A stretch of DNA of 64,000 bases from Gamarada debralockiae. Its lineage: Eukaryota > Ascomycota > Leotiomycetes > Helotiales > Hyphodiscaceae. Shown piece by piece: positions 50,409-61,717 of this stretch (positions within the stretch are counted from its first letter, which is position 1; each line of letters begins with the position of its first letter). The notes beneath the pieces are model-generated. The model saw only the letters and a list, made by a program, of their open reading frames with translations. It made no database searches and was not told the origin of the DNA. The translations under genes were made by a program, and so were the position numbers. The stretch is from assembly GCA_002803225.1 (NCBI GenBank), contig NXFV01001133.1:20634-84633 (forward strand), read 5' to 3'.

Positions 50409-52152
50409 GTTTGCAAGTTCGAATCAACGCCTTGTCGCTTTTCACTCTTGAATTCCGTATTCCGTCTTCTCGGCCACAGCACGATTTGATGTCAATCTCA
50501 GAACCCTCAGTTGCGAATTAATAAAATACACGCAATCAATCGCCACCAGGACAATTCTGCCTTCGTCACATCCACAATCTCGTCACAAAAAGGTCGATGA
50601 GGAAAGCAAGAACAAGTCAAGTGAGCGAAACTCCTCACAGAGGAAAGAACGAAGGCTGGGAAACGGAATCCAAATCACCGAACCATACACACCGTAAACC
50701 AACAAAATCAGGAAAAAGAAGAAAAGAAAAGGACTGGTTGGGAAAGAAAATTCTCAGACACAGACTGACATGATTGGATTGGCATTATCGATTATATATC
50801 TCTCCTGGAATGCATTTTTGCCGCGAGGTTAGGCTGCCATGGCGAGGAATGTAAGTTGCTAGTGCGACGGAAGTGGAAGTGACGAAACGCGAATTGGGGT
50901 TGTAAGGGAAGCCTTTGGACCTCGGTGTGATCAATAAGTAGAGTAGGGTAGAGTAGGAGGTACTACTCTACTCTATATAACTTCCCATGGGCTCACGCCA
51001 CCACCAGAATCACACGAATCCATCTCCAGACCGACGATAGGAACAAAGGCTGTATCTGTGCGAAGTTATCGAAAGCACTTCTATATCTCTCGATTGCTGA
51101 AGCCGACGGGTCCAGCTTCCTCACCAACCCGCGTGTCTTGATCTTCTCCGCATCGACTTGAGCGGCATTACTCATCACTTAGTATGTATTTTCAAAGGTG
51201 GTGTTGTTGAAGAGCTGTCTCTCGTGGGTTCGAGGTCCTCGGTTCACGCTTGCAGGAGCGGCCATAGGGCATTCTACTCAACCCCGATGGCCATTAACTT
51301 CAACAACATGGAAGGTTGTGCTGAGTCATCTAACAGCCTTCTGGAGATGAGATCGTAATGCCCTCGTAACTATTCGCCGTGATATGAAATTTGAGCCCGT
51401 CCTGTATCAAGTGAGGCTGACGAGACGCCCACGATTCCGCCCTGCCTAAGTTAAGCTGCTCAGCCAGGGCATTTGAAGGTTCTGGGCTAGACAGGAAGGG
51501 AGGCAGGTAGGTTGGTAGATTGTTATGTATCATGGCTGACAAGCAACATATCCGACCTTTAATATTGGGCATTCGCTTTCCGCTTTGCGTACTTTTTTGC
51601 TTGGCGCCATCAAACGTCGCCATAACAGATTGGATTTTGGAAGATGCAGCCTAGAGCCCTGGGAGCCGGGAAGCCTGGAATGCCTGGTGCCTGGGAAAAT
51701 CATGCCGAACTACCTTCCTGCTACGGCAGTAGACGAGCCACCGACTGCTCTCTCGACGAGCTACACTAGCAGCTACTTTCGCAAAGCTTCACAGCCGGGG
51801 AAGCTCAGCTGCGACAACCAAAGTACCTCAACTACGACCATCAAGGAACATTATCTGCGACCAACCCCCCGCGATTACAATCAAAGTTATCTGCGGCCAA
51901 CCTCTTTCATTACAATCAAAGCATCACAATCGAAGAATCTCAAGGCTAGAACCTGCATTTGAGGTCCAAGGTCTCGACGAGCCCCAATGCAAACCATCAA
52001 GAACTACCGTTGTCGTATCCCAGACCCGCACATTTCCTACCACCTTAAAATGCGCTACCCGGACCCGGGCCGATTATAGTATTCTCCAACTAGCCTACAG
52101 TAGCGAACCCTGTTCGTGCTTATCGAGGGACGCTCTAATCAAAACCTCTGCT
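50409..52152. other. Gene-poor interval
   Basis: A minus-strand frame at 50993-51172 encodes MSNAAQVDAEKIKTRGLVRK and ends in a hydrophobic VWRWIRVILVVA. It could be a small tail-anchored protein but has no further support. A plus-strand Ser/Thr-rich frame near 51703-51962 contains near-repeated nucleotide words (TTATCTGCGACCAACC / TTATCTGCGGCCAACC) and is likely not a gene. Confidence 0.4.
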
Positions 52153-52154
52153 TA

Positions 52155-52276
52155 CTTCGTATCTACCCAAAACAGCTGTAGCGAGACAGGGGGTTCCAGG
52201 GTTGCACAGACCGGAAAGTAACAATCACAGCCTTTTCCACCCTGGTCCCGCTACAGTTCTTTGGGTAGATACGAAG
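52155..52276. mobile_element. Small TIR element (MITE), family B
   Basis: 122 bp with TA on both sides (52153-52154, 52277-52278). The termini are inverted repeats; the outer 17 bp (CTTCGTATCTACCCAAA) are identical in both arms, and imperfect pairing continues through CTGTAGCG and GACC. The foldback is almost the whole element. It encodes nothing. Confidence 0.82.
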
Positions 52277-52278
52277 TA

Positions 52279-52927
52279 CGAAACCCGGATTCGTGGCGGG
52301 CACTAAAAACATCCGTTCTACAAAGCAAGCGTACCTTGCAGTTTGTACGTGCCGTCGTGAATATTCTACGCTACTGATTGGCTAGAAACCGAGGAAACTC
52401 CTCTTGTTTAAACTTTTGCAAAAAGAGTGCATTTAATGTTTATTTACGAGGTGGGGCTGGGTGGGGGAGTGTGGGGATAGTTAATAGGGGTTATTCAAAT
52501 GTGCATTATGGTGGTGATCCTCGACTAGCGTGTATCACAACTTTTGCAGCCAAGCTATTCGTACAGTAAGTAGGCTGATTTTAATTTATTTTTGTAGGGC
52601 ATCGAATTTTTGCATCAAAATATGTTATCAGAGTTCACAATATGAGTTTCAACGATTGAAGTTAAGGCGATTCTATTAAAAGAAGATGTTTGTTTGAGCT
52701 TCTATTGCACACGTGTACTTTATAACAGGTCTATACCTATTACCAAAACGTTTTAAACATTTTAAACCTTGACATCCTTTAAGCACCCCGGCTTATAGCA
52801 GATATGTGATACGATAGCTCTTGAAACATTGTGATCTAATTTGATCCCAAACGAAATCCAAGAGAGCAATATCTCTTTCGCCCGATCAGAGGCGTACGCA
52901 TAGCTATGATTAACGAACATCTACTCA
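52279..52927. other. A+T-rich spacer
   Basis: About 650 bp between two MITEs. A+T-rich with no supported gene. Confidence 0.4.
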
Positions 52928-52929
52928 TA

Positions 52930-53118
52930 CAGTAAAGCCTCGTTATAAGGATACTTGATATAAGGATACCCTACTAAAATTCTTGGTAATAAGGATCGAT
53001 CTTCTGGTCCCGCAGGGATTATTTGTGGTGAAGCCTACCAAAAAGCAAAGGATATCCTCTTGATATCCTTAATTTTTTTTTCCGGTCCCAAGGGTATCCT
53101 TATATCAAGTTTTTACCG
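52930..53118. mobile_element. Small TIR element (MITE), family A, inverted copy
   Basis: 189 bp flanked by TA (52928-52929, 53119-53120). The ends start CAGTAAAGCCTC and, on the other strand, CGGTAAAAACTT, with 18 of 23 positions pairing and a shared TATAAGGAT. The interior carries TCTGGTCCCGCAGGG, the exact inverse complement of the internal core in the 43844-44027 element, so the two belong to one family in opposite orientations. It ends about 158 bp before the start codon of the secreted-protein gene. Confidence 0.82.
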
Positions 53119-53275
53119 TACATACCATTTTCCGTGCAAGAACCTAGCGTTTCCGTATAATTACTGCAGTTGTATCATATTTATACAAGAAGCCCTCCCT
53201 CTTTTGAACACGTCTTTATCGAAACATCACCATCTTCCTTCTCATCCTGTTCTATTACTAATTAAGACCCTTAAG

Positions 53276-54508
53276 ATGATCTTCATACTTCTCCTTCTCA
53301 GTTTCACCAGAAGCCTTGCTGCGGCTGTACCCACTGCTGCCGGGAATAGCACGCTTGCTATTCCTGAGAATTACCACAGTCCACCAGATTTCAATCCCTT
53401 CGATAGCATAGACATGCCAGAGCTAGTTCAGCAGCCGGGTGTCAACGGCACGGTCAACTTTATTTTTCCGGCGAACACGACCTTCTCCGCTGAACAATTG
53501 AAATATCTCACTGGAGGAGAGTTCAATCCAAGTGATCAAATTGTGGCTTTCCATGAGGATGGATCCCAGTACACTAAGTAAGTGCGCATGAATGTTTGAT
53601 TGCTTATAATAACTAATTATATAAAAGGAACAATCTGACCTTTCTCCATAAAAGAGGAGGCGGAAAGCATTGCTACAAATCAGTTTGCAGTCCAAAATGT
53701 CAATCGTCTTCACTCGTATGGGTCCAGAAGGACTACGATGCTTTTTTCGGTAACCCGAATAAGGTTTCAAATGTGGTTTGTGGGCCGGGATCTATCGGCA
53801 CATCGTTTACCATTTCCACTTCATCGTCTCTTCAACTTCAAGCTGGTCCAGATCTTGTAAGGTACTCCGTATGATCTTGTGTGGCTGAAATCTGACATGG
53901 GATCGAAATAGGGGGTCGATCTAGGATTTTTCCAGAAGCTTGCAATCAGGGTATCTTACAGTTATACTTGGGGGTAAGATCTTCTTGCCGACTTAGAGAT
54001 GTGAGGAGCGATCTAATGTTTAATGAAGATCGGCGCAATCTACAGCATATACCGTGCAATGTGTGGGAAACACTTCATGTACCGGTACCTTCCGTCCTCA
54101 AGTGGGCATTGTAAATGGGAATGCTTATGTGAGAAATTCCGGATTTTCCAAGAGCAACTTCTTCTGCTAACAAAAATATAGCCTGTGTGGACAGCGATTG
54201 GGTCAGACGACAAAACTATAGTTACCTGTAGTATTGGGGCTATAAGTCAATATTCTGTGTATGTGCCAATCACAAACGGAGCCTGCACAACAAAAACATG
54301 TGGCTCTGCAGGTAAAACGCCTCTAATTTTTTGCTTCTGGTTTAGATGTCTACCTTTTCAAAAAGCCCACCTGCCTAGATTCATTACTGAGCTAATTCGC
54401 GACTTTTTAGGTGCTTATGGAGTATGCTATAACCCTAAGAATTATGGTTGCCTTGCAGCAACTGATACACCCGGGCAGCCAAACTGTCCGAGTTCTTTCT
54501 TGGGTTGA
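53276..54508 (+). CDS. Secreted Cys-rich orphan protein
   Basis: Six exons (53276-53577, 53628-53856, 53912-53973, 54029-54128, 54182-54311, 54411-54508) give 306 aa. All junctions are GT-AG and keep frame. A clear signal peptide (MIFILLLLSFTRSLAAA) is followed by an N-glycosylated acidic region with a FNPFDSIDMPELVQQPGVNG segment. Next is a Cys-rich part (KHCYKSVCSPKCQSSSLVWV). Further on are TAYTVQCVGNTSCTGTF and YVPITNGACTTKTCGSAG, and the end is YNPKNYGCLAATDTPGQPNC. Counting the mature chain there are about a dozen Cys residues, fitting several disulfides. I do not recognise the family. Five introns in under 1.3 kb, the signal peptide and the Cys pattern argue for a real extracellular protein, possibly an effector or antimicrobial type. 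A MITE sits just upstream. Confidence 0.74.
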
Positions 54509-55162
54509 GTATTACGAACACTATAAGGCTCAGCGATCACTTGATCACAGTAGAACCTCAGGCAGGGGTGACGTGATAGACGCTCCGACTCCAGCAGTAC
54601 ACAGGTCTATATAAATGTCGAACTATCCTAAGCAGGTAGGAACTTCATACTTAACTTAGCATAGTATTCTAATATACTCCATTTCACTATACTGATAATG
54701 TTGCAAAGTTGTACTATATCCAACAACGTCCTATTGTATCATCATTCAATAAAGATACTTTTATTAAATGATAAACCACAGTCATTTAGAATATTATATA
54801 TATTAGGCTTATTCACTCTAACAAATGGACTTACTGCGAAAACGAAAGTCATTTCAATTCACTAAAACTAGGGTTTTGAGATAAAAGTACTATGTTCTCA
54901 TCTATTCTAATCAATTCCTCTCAAGCTTATATAGATAACTCAACGTTGGACTTGCGATCAAATTTCCCCACCTCTGTAATTACATAACGTGTAGCGCTAT
55001 AAGGCTAAAGCCTCGGGTTCCTACATTGGAATGCGAGTACTTTTTAAGCTGTAATCATGCAGGGCATCGGCTTTCGCTTGGGGCTAAAGATAAGTCGTAA
55101 TTAGCCTACCTCGACCATGAGCAAGATATATACAATCGGGATCGAAGACCACTATAGGAATT

Positions 55163-55428
55163 GGCACATAAGATAATATCTTATACAGTTTTTAGCGTTT
55201 TTACCGAAGTTAGAATAGTGTCTTATCTACGAGTAGTGTCTTATGCGATTTCGGGTAAAACACCCCTTTAACACCCTATAGTTCCAGCGCCTTGAAGCCT
55301 AAAGCACCCTGAATTATAGGCGGTGTCAAATAAGGTAATATCTCATGTGAGTTTTTGCAGCGATTTTCGAAATAGAATAGGGTCTTATCTGAGCAGGCTC
55401 TTAACTGCCAGCTATTCTCTTATGTGCT
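55163..55428. mobile_element. Inverted-repeat element flanked by AATT
   Basis: 266 bp whose ends pair as GGCACATAAGATAATATC against AGCACATAAGAGAATAGC, with AATT on both outer sides (55159-55162, 55429-55432). Internal words such as GTCTTAT and GATAATATC repeat in both orientations. There is no coding capacity. It may be a MITE of a third family; the AATT may be a duplication or part of the repeat. Confidence 0.6.
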
Positions 55429-55880
55429 AATTAGTATGGTAGAGCTGTCAGGCAGAGAAAACCAAAGCCGTGATTAGATAATAGGGGGTAAATATAAATT
55501 AGCTTTTTAAGTGTATCCAAAGGAGACATGGTAAAGCCTCAGGCAGGAGTCAGAAACATGGGGACACGAGTTACGAATTCTAGTGTGGGAAGTTTAGGCC
55601 GCGTAGCAACAAAGGGGATCTGGTGATTGTTTTGGCTTAAATCGATTGCTATTCTATAGTGATATGTAGCTTGTATTTATAATGGGTAATGCTCCGTAGG
55701 CGATAACTTTAGACTCTATAATCAGGACTTCTTCAAACTCTATCTACTGTAGCCTCAGGATATTCAAGTGCAACATGTGGCGATCATGTGACGTCTGAAC
55801 TATCATGCTTCATACTCTTGCAAGTGCATACTCAGGGTCTTACAGTTTTCTCTCTCTCTCTTATATATAATATATATATA

Positions 55881-55946
55881 TTTATTTTTCATTTATTTTT
55901 CATTTATTTTTCATTTATTTTTCATTTATTTTTCATTTATTTTTCA
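55881..55946. repeat. Six tandem copies of an 11-mer
   Basis: The unit TTTATTTTTCA is repeated exactly six times and decays into TTTA repeats after 55946. A short TA run precedes it. Confidence 0.95.
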
Positions 55947-56387
55947 TTTATTTATTTATTTTGAAAACCAATCTTTATTGAGAAGAAGCATGTATCTCCA
56001 CGTGACTACAGACCTGTCACTCTGTCAAATCGTCGCTTTACTGCCTTAACACCTTATTAGTAGTTGGAGCTGACTAGCCGTAGCGACCGAATTCGCCACG
56101 ATAGCAACAGGTTTAATGGATCGCACTACTGATATACGAAATATAGGGGTGTGTAGGAGCAAACTATGGAACAGAGGCCAGATCATGACTTATATGTAGA
56201 CGTGAACTTGAATGCCTAAGGCAACGACATTACAACACCAAGTTAGCCGATATCTTACTACATCTCAATTTAGAAAGTTTCGCGCGACTTCATCAACGAA
56301 AGAGGCGAGTGATATTTTTGCGTCTATTTGTAGACTTTTCCTCAACTATCCTCAACCATCATCAACTAAGTATCTCACGGTCTCGAG

Positions 56388-59300
56388 ATGCGCCTTTTGG
56401 AACTCAAAAACGACGAGGAGATCAGCCTGACCGAGTTTTCTGGAGAGGAAATTCCTCAGTATGCGATACTGTCGCACACTTGGGGAGCAGATAGCGAAGA
56501 GGTTACTTATAGAGACCTGATAGAGGGGTCGGGTAATAGCAAGGTTGGTTACGAGAAGATCTGGTTCTGCGGACAGCAAGCTGCTCGTGATGACTTGCGA
56601 TATTTCTGGGTGGACACTTGTTGTATCGACAAATCAAGTAGCGCTGAGCTCGCAGAGGCCATTAACTCCATGTTTCGCTGGTACAGCGATGCGGCTAAAT
56701 GCCACGTGTACCTGTCAGACGTCTCGGTGTGTGACAATGGGCTTTCTCAATTCACATGGGAATCAGCTTTTCGGAAAAGTAGATGGTTCACCCGGGGTTG
56801 GACGCTTCAAGAACTTATTGCTCCGAAATCAGTTGAGTTTTTCTCGGCGCAAGGCGAGCGACTTGGTGACAAGAAATCGTTAGAACGACAAATTCACGAG
56901 ATAACAGGGATTCCTATTCATGCTCTACAAGGAACTCCTTTATTTAATTTTAGCGTTGATGAGCGAATGTCATGGGCAGCAAAACGCGAGACCAAACGCG
57001 AAGAAGACAAGGCATACTCCCTACTAGGCGTTTTTGACATCCAAATGCCGCTTCTCTATGGTGAAAGGGAGACGAAGGCATTTATTAGGCTCCAGGAAGA
57101 GATCGACAAGTCTTTAAAGAGTGAGTTGTTTAGCTCTATTCCCTGCACTTTTCTCGATACATGAAGAGGGATTCAAAATAAGGCGCTAAACTAGTTTTCT
57201 AAGGACGTAATACCATGTTCGACTTCGCGAATCAAGGCCGTCTTGACCCGGATCAAGGACAGCCTACTGGCAATGTGCATTGGAAAGTTCCTCGCCTGAT
57301 CAACAATCTTTTTACCGGGCGTGGGAAGTTCCTAGAGCGAATCAAGCATGCTCTACGTAAAGATACTTTGGAAGTGAAAATCTTCGTTATCACTGGAATG
57401 GGCGGGCTAGGGAAGAGTGAGATCTGTCTCAGGGTCGCGAACGATATGCGACAAGAGTATGCCACGCTGCCTGCAAGTCGGGTTTCGAGCTAATAGCGTT
57501 AGGTTCTGGGGGGTATTTTGGGCTGACGTCAATACGCCAGACATTGCCAAAGCCGAGTTCATCTCCATTGCAAAATTACTCGGAAAGGAGGTTAGCACTG
57601 TCGAAGATGCGTGCGCGCTGCTATCCAATGCCAAAAAACCTTGTCTACTCATTTTGGATAATGCGGATGATCCAAACTTCGACTACCACGTGTACCATCC
57701 GTCCGGCATGCAAGGAAGCGTTATTATGACCTCGCGTTTTGCTGATTGTAGGCAATACAGCACGGCTATATGGGAGGCTCTTACCAGTCTCGACCAAGAA
57801 GACAGCCGAGCGCTTTTACTTAAAGCAGCACGCATCCCTGAGGAGCATTGGGCAGTGCATGCAGAATCAGCAAAAAATGTAGTCTGCTTACTAGAGTCAC
57901 ATACTCTTGCACTTATCCAGGCTGGCGCATATATTGCGAGACGTCACTGCAATCTACACGACTATCCAAAGACATTTCAGCAGCAGCGGAGAAGGCTTCT
58001 GGAGTTCCGGCCGTCACAAGCACGATCACGCTATTGCGACGTATATGCAACATTCGAAGCGTCTGCTAAAGTTCTGTCAGAAGATGCGCTGCAACTACTT
58101 AGCGTCGTATCAATGTTGCACGCTAGCTTCCTCTCCATTAGTATCTTTAAAAGCGCGTGGGCGGGCTCACAGCAAGCTATTAGTAGAGCGTCAGAAAGCA
58201 ACCCTGAATTAGGTGATATATCTTCATGGAATGTCTCTCAATCGTATAGCTTAACAGATATGTCCAACAACGAGACTGGGCTCGACGTTTTGAATGAGTG
58301 GCATGTATCGCAATTACCAGCATCCAATGGTGCAAAAGATCATCAGTGGGATCCCTACCGACTTGAAGAAGCATTGTACCTGTTGGAATCGCTGTCGTTG
58401 ATTACTGTGGTTGAGCAGAAGGGCGTACGTGGAATATCTATGCATCCACTAACCCACGCCTGGGCAAAGGATCGCCAGAAGCTGGAGGCCAAGAAACAGA
58501 GTTGGATAACAGCTGGTTCTGTTATAACGCTTTCTATTCGGGGATCCACGGCACGTGAAGGCGTAGAGCGATATCTGCAACCGCATGTTCAGTCATACGT
58601 GGATGAAAAGATCGAAAGCAACATAATTTGCTGCTTACAAAGGAACATGTTAGCGCTGGTATGGAGCTGCAGTTGGATGCTAGTGCAAATGCGAGACGAT
58701 GCAAGGCTTGAGAGACTTCTAAAAGAATTGTTTCGGGAAGCGGACCTTGACCCAACTCAGGCACAATTCAGTTTGGTGCCACTATATCATCTTCGCGCAC
58801 ACAGTCATTGCTTGAACGGGAATTGGAAGATGGCCGTTAATCTCCTGGAGCAAGTTGTCGAGATACGCCGGAAAACTCTGGCCGAGACTAGTCCAAACAG
58901 AATAGCCGCACAGGTCCTGCTGGCCATTGCTTACGGAGCGAACGGTCAGGTCAAGGAGTCCGTAGAGCTGCTTGAGCACGTAGTCAAGATCCGGACAGCA
59001 ATGCTAGATGAGACGCACCCAGATCAGCTCGCATCACAATACGAGCTCGCCTCCGCTTACTTAGACAAAGGCCAGATTGAGGAAGCTGTAAAGCTACTCG
59101 AGAATGTAGTTAAGATCCGGACAGCAGTACTAGCTGAGACGCACCCAGATCGGCTCACATCACAGCACGAGCTCGCCCGCGCTTATTTAGACAGAGGCCA
59201 GATCGAGGAAGCTGTAAAGCTACTCGAGCACGTAGTTAAGATCGAGGCGATAACAATAGCTGAGTCGCACCCGGATCGGCTCACATCACAGCACGAGCTC

Positions 59301-59474
59301 GCCCGCGCTTATTTAGACAGAGGCCAGATCGAGGAAGCCGTAAAGCTACTCGAGCACGTAGTTAAGATCGAGGCGATAACGCTAGCTGAATCGCACCCGG
59401 GTCGACTAATATCGCGGCATACCCTTAATCAAGCCCTTTTAGCCCTCCTCCCCACACACCTCCATTACGAGTAA
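56388..59474 (+). CDS. HET-NB-ARC-TPR NOD-like receptor
   Basis: Three exons (56388-57120, 57204-57456, 57503-59474) give 985 aa. The HET domain (about 1-240) has all three signatures: YAILSHTWG, RYFWVDTCCIDK and RWFTRGWTLQELIAP. The NB-ARC domain follows, with Walker A GMGGLGKSE (about 308-316), Walker B CLLILDNADD (about 374), GSVIMTSRF and HTLALIQAGAYIARRH. A MHPLTHAWAKD motif (about 641) sits where plant NLRs have MHD. From about 758 there are 42-residue TPR units (ARAYLDRGQIEEAVKLLEHV type). The second intron is 46 nt; removing it restores RQEFWGVFW, so the gene is intact despite stops in its intron. Proteins of this architecture control heterokaryon incompatibility or non-self recognition and trigger regulated cell death; the ligand is unknown. 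It lies in a transposon-rich, A+T-rich tract. Confidence 0.93.
58780..59420 (+). repeat. Tandem 126-bp TPR-coding units
   Basis: Five or more 126-bp units within the NLR gene. The last two full units (from about 59160 and 59286) differ at only about 8 of 126 positions by eye, while the upstream units are progressively more divergent. This suggests recent duplication or repeat-to-repeat gene conversion at the 3' end. Confidence 0.85.
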
Positions 59475-60130
59475 TCTTTTCTTTATACTCGCGAGCTAGC
59501 TTCTACTGCATTCTACTTTGAAATATGAAATAAAGTTGGCGATATAATAATTATAAAATTAGTCAACTATTTGCTCAAATCTGTATGTGCCGCTAGGCTT
59601 AATTGATCTTAATTAACACCAAGCTCAGCTACGAAGGGGCCAGAGCATAATCAACAAGCGCGCTTGTGGCGGAAGCCAATTTCGTTAGTCACTATATTCA
59701 TGTCGTCACAAGTGCGGAGCAGATAGGAATTTATAGAGAGAATAGTAATACTCTCCCCAGAGGGTATCTATGGAACCAACTTCCACCGAGACAAAGCACT
59801 GGGTATATTTTGAAAAGTGTCCGCTCTGGGATTCCGAGCATCGTCGCTAAAACTTAAAGAAAATGATATGAGAGAGCGCTCTGAGTTAGATCAGGTATGA
59901 ATAGCCCAAATGCGAGAAGTCAATGAAATAAATCTTGCTCGGGCTGCTCAGGTAAGCTGGCTGAGTCGAGGGTGAGCCCAGGGTGATTAACGCTTGAGCA
60001 AGAGCGGCAATCTTACTAACTGCTGCGAAGCACAAGGGACAAAAACTGACCGAAAGTGTTATAGTGGTCATGTGCTCGCCTATGTACTTATACTTGTCAG
60101 AAATAGAGGTGTTGGCAGCGGTAGTTCAGT
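59475..60130. other. Spacer after the NLR gene
   Basis: A+T-rich 3' flank. Only short unsupported frames are seen. Confidence 0.4.
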
Positions 60131-60578
60131 GTGACTAAAACCCACCCGGTGTGAGTCGCTTAACACTTACACCGGGTGTGAATTAACATAGAACTTATTA
60201 CTCTACGCGCACTCTCAATATAATCTCTCTATAAATTGTAGAATTATTATAGTAACAGCTATAGGCTTCCAATTGATTCAAAAATCATATTAAAAGGCTA
60301 AGAAATCATCGAGTTATAAGAGTTAAAAATTTGGCTGTGTTCTACCCCGCGACCGGGGTCCTCGCGTAAGAAGATGCCCTCTTTAGACCTCAAAATTAAG
60401 TAACACAATACACTATAATCAAGTCTCACTTATAATTAGAAATACAATTCAGATTTAACGCAATTGATTAATCAAAATTATTTTAAAGAAGATCAGAAAT
60501 GGTTGAGTTATATGAGTTGGAAGTATAGCTAAATTTTGACCCTTCGCTTCGTACTCACACCGGGTGGGTTTTAATCAC
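60131..60578. mobile_element. 448-bp inverted-repeat element
   Basis: Terminal inverted repeats of 26 bp (60131-60156 and 60553-60578) match at 25 positions and contain AAAACCCACCCGGTGTGAGT in both arms. Just inside the left end the sequence folds again (CACCCGGTGT with ACACCGGGTG). A second hairpin, ACCCCG/CGGGGT, lies near 60344. The interior is A+T-rich and non-coding. No clear target duplication is visible, so it is classified only as a foldback/TIR element. Confidence 0.75.
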
Positions 60579-61717
60579 GACCCTACATTTTTATGGGCTT
60601 ATCCTAGACACCAGACTTTTACGTGTCCTCAGTTAGTGATCTTGAATTTGTCCTACAGCCTCCGTATTGTTTTCATGATTTGGCGAGAAAGCCACTGCTT
60701 TGCCTCCTGGGACAACTCCTTTTCTGAACTTGGACGTTCTCGAAAAGAAAGTCCAGTCCCAAGGAGATCTGACAACACATTCAGCCATCGAACTATCTTT
60801 AGGCTTCATTGGAATAATTTTAATTTGGGCAGTAGACCTGATACATTAGGTCTTGTCTCACTAAGTTTAATCTGCAAGATTGAACTCGCCAGCCTCTAGA
60901 CAACCATTGGATTATTTTACGAGATCAGAGTTTCCGCACAGAGTACTCCTTACGGACCTTCTCTTTACAGAATGCAACCTTTGTTGGTGCACAAGGGTAG
61001 ACGCAGGAACCTAGATAGTTACACTGTAGGGTAGGGCCAGGGGTAGCTTAGTGTTTGACGACTGGAAACGCTGATCCTGTTCGAGAGATGGTCATGAAGC
61101 ATTTTTCGCACCATAAATTATCAAACATCGTTGCGGCTATCAGAAAATATTATTTGGATTTATGTAAGGCACTGAAGATGTCCAAATACAGTAATTCGGA
61201 GGCTTATATAAGTTGATAAGCTTAGTGATGTTGTCGAACTCGCAGTACCTAGGTCGGGCTGCCCGAGCTCCGGCCGTTTCGGGTCAACGCGCTGCCTCCT
61301 TCAGTTAGCTTCAGTTTCATAGTGGCCAACAGTCTCACCCCGAAGTTCCAACCAGTGTGGGGAAAGCAGGTCATGACCATTGGATAAGAAATCTCTTTCG
61401 GGTGAATCGGCGAGAAAGCTAAGTGCGCCATAATTGGGGTGGCTAGGACTGTAGCCAGCGTGGCACCAGGATCACCTTCCTAGTGGACGGAGACTAACAT
61501 GGGGCTGAAAATACATGGGTTAGCCGCTCAAGGGCTACTGCTTGAGAATCCTGGTGATAAGAGATGTGTCGACTCCCCAGACTCCCCTGATGCTCGAAAC
61601 TTGTGATAGTACCAACTCTCCACTCGAGCAATACAGTTCCACACAACAAAAATTCTCCAAGCCTTTGTCATCTATCTACTTCTCTAAACTTGATCGACTG
61701 GATTGCGTGAGTTCGAG
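60579..61717. other. Gene-poor spacer
   Basis: The frame at 60564-60899 starts inside the TIR and has no domain signal. Nothing else is supportable up to the next gene. Confidence 0.4.

Larger units (their letters stand above)
54509..56387. other. A+T-rich, RIP-like spacer with two repeats
   Basis: About 1.9 kb between the secreted-protein gene and the NLR gene, with stops in all frames. It contains the 55163-55428 inverted-repeat element and the 11-mer tandem array listed separately. The last 200 bp are presumably the NLR promoter. Confidence 0.45.

Noticed and set aside
51225..51245. GGTTCGAGG sequence resembling a tRNA T-loop
   Set aside because: No matching acceptor stem, D-arm or anticodon arm could be folded around it.
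57417..57652. Apparent frameshift between the P-loop exon and the rest of the NLR
   Set aside because: It is explained by a 46-nt GT-AG intron (57457-57502) with a CTAAT branch-like site. Splicing restores the conserved FWGVFW strand.
60110..60140. TAGTTCAGT resembling a tRNA box A, next to the 448-bp element, suggesting a SINE
   Set aside because: No box B is found at the expected distance and the sequence is bounded by inverted repeats instead.
60564..60899. 111-codon plus-strand frame
   Set aside because: It begins inside the right terminal repeat of the 448-bp element and has no recognisable features.
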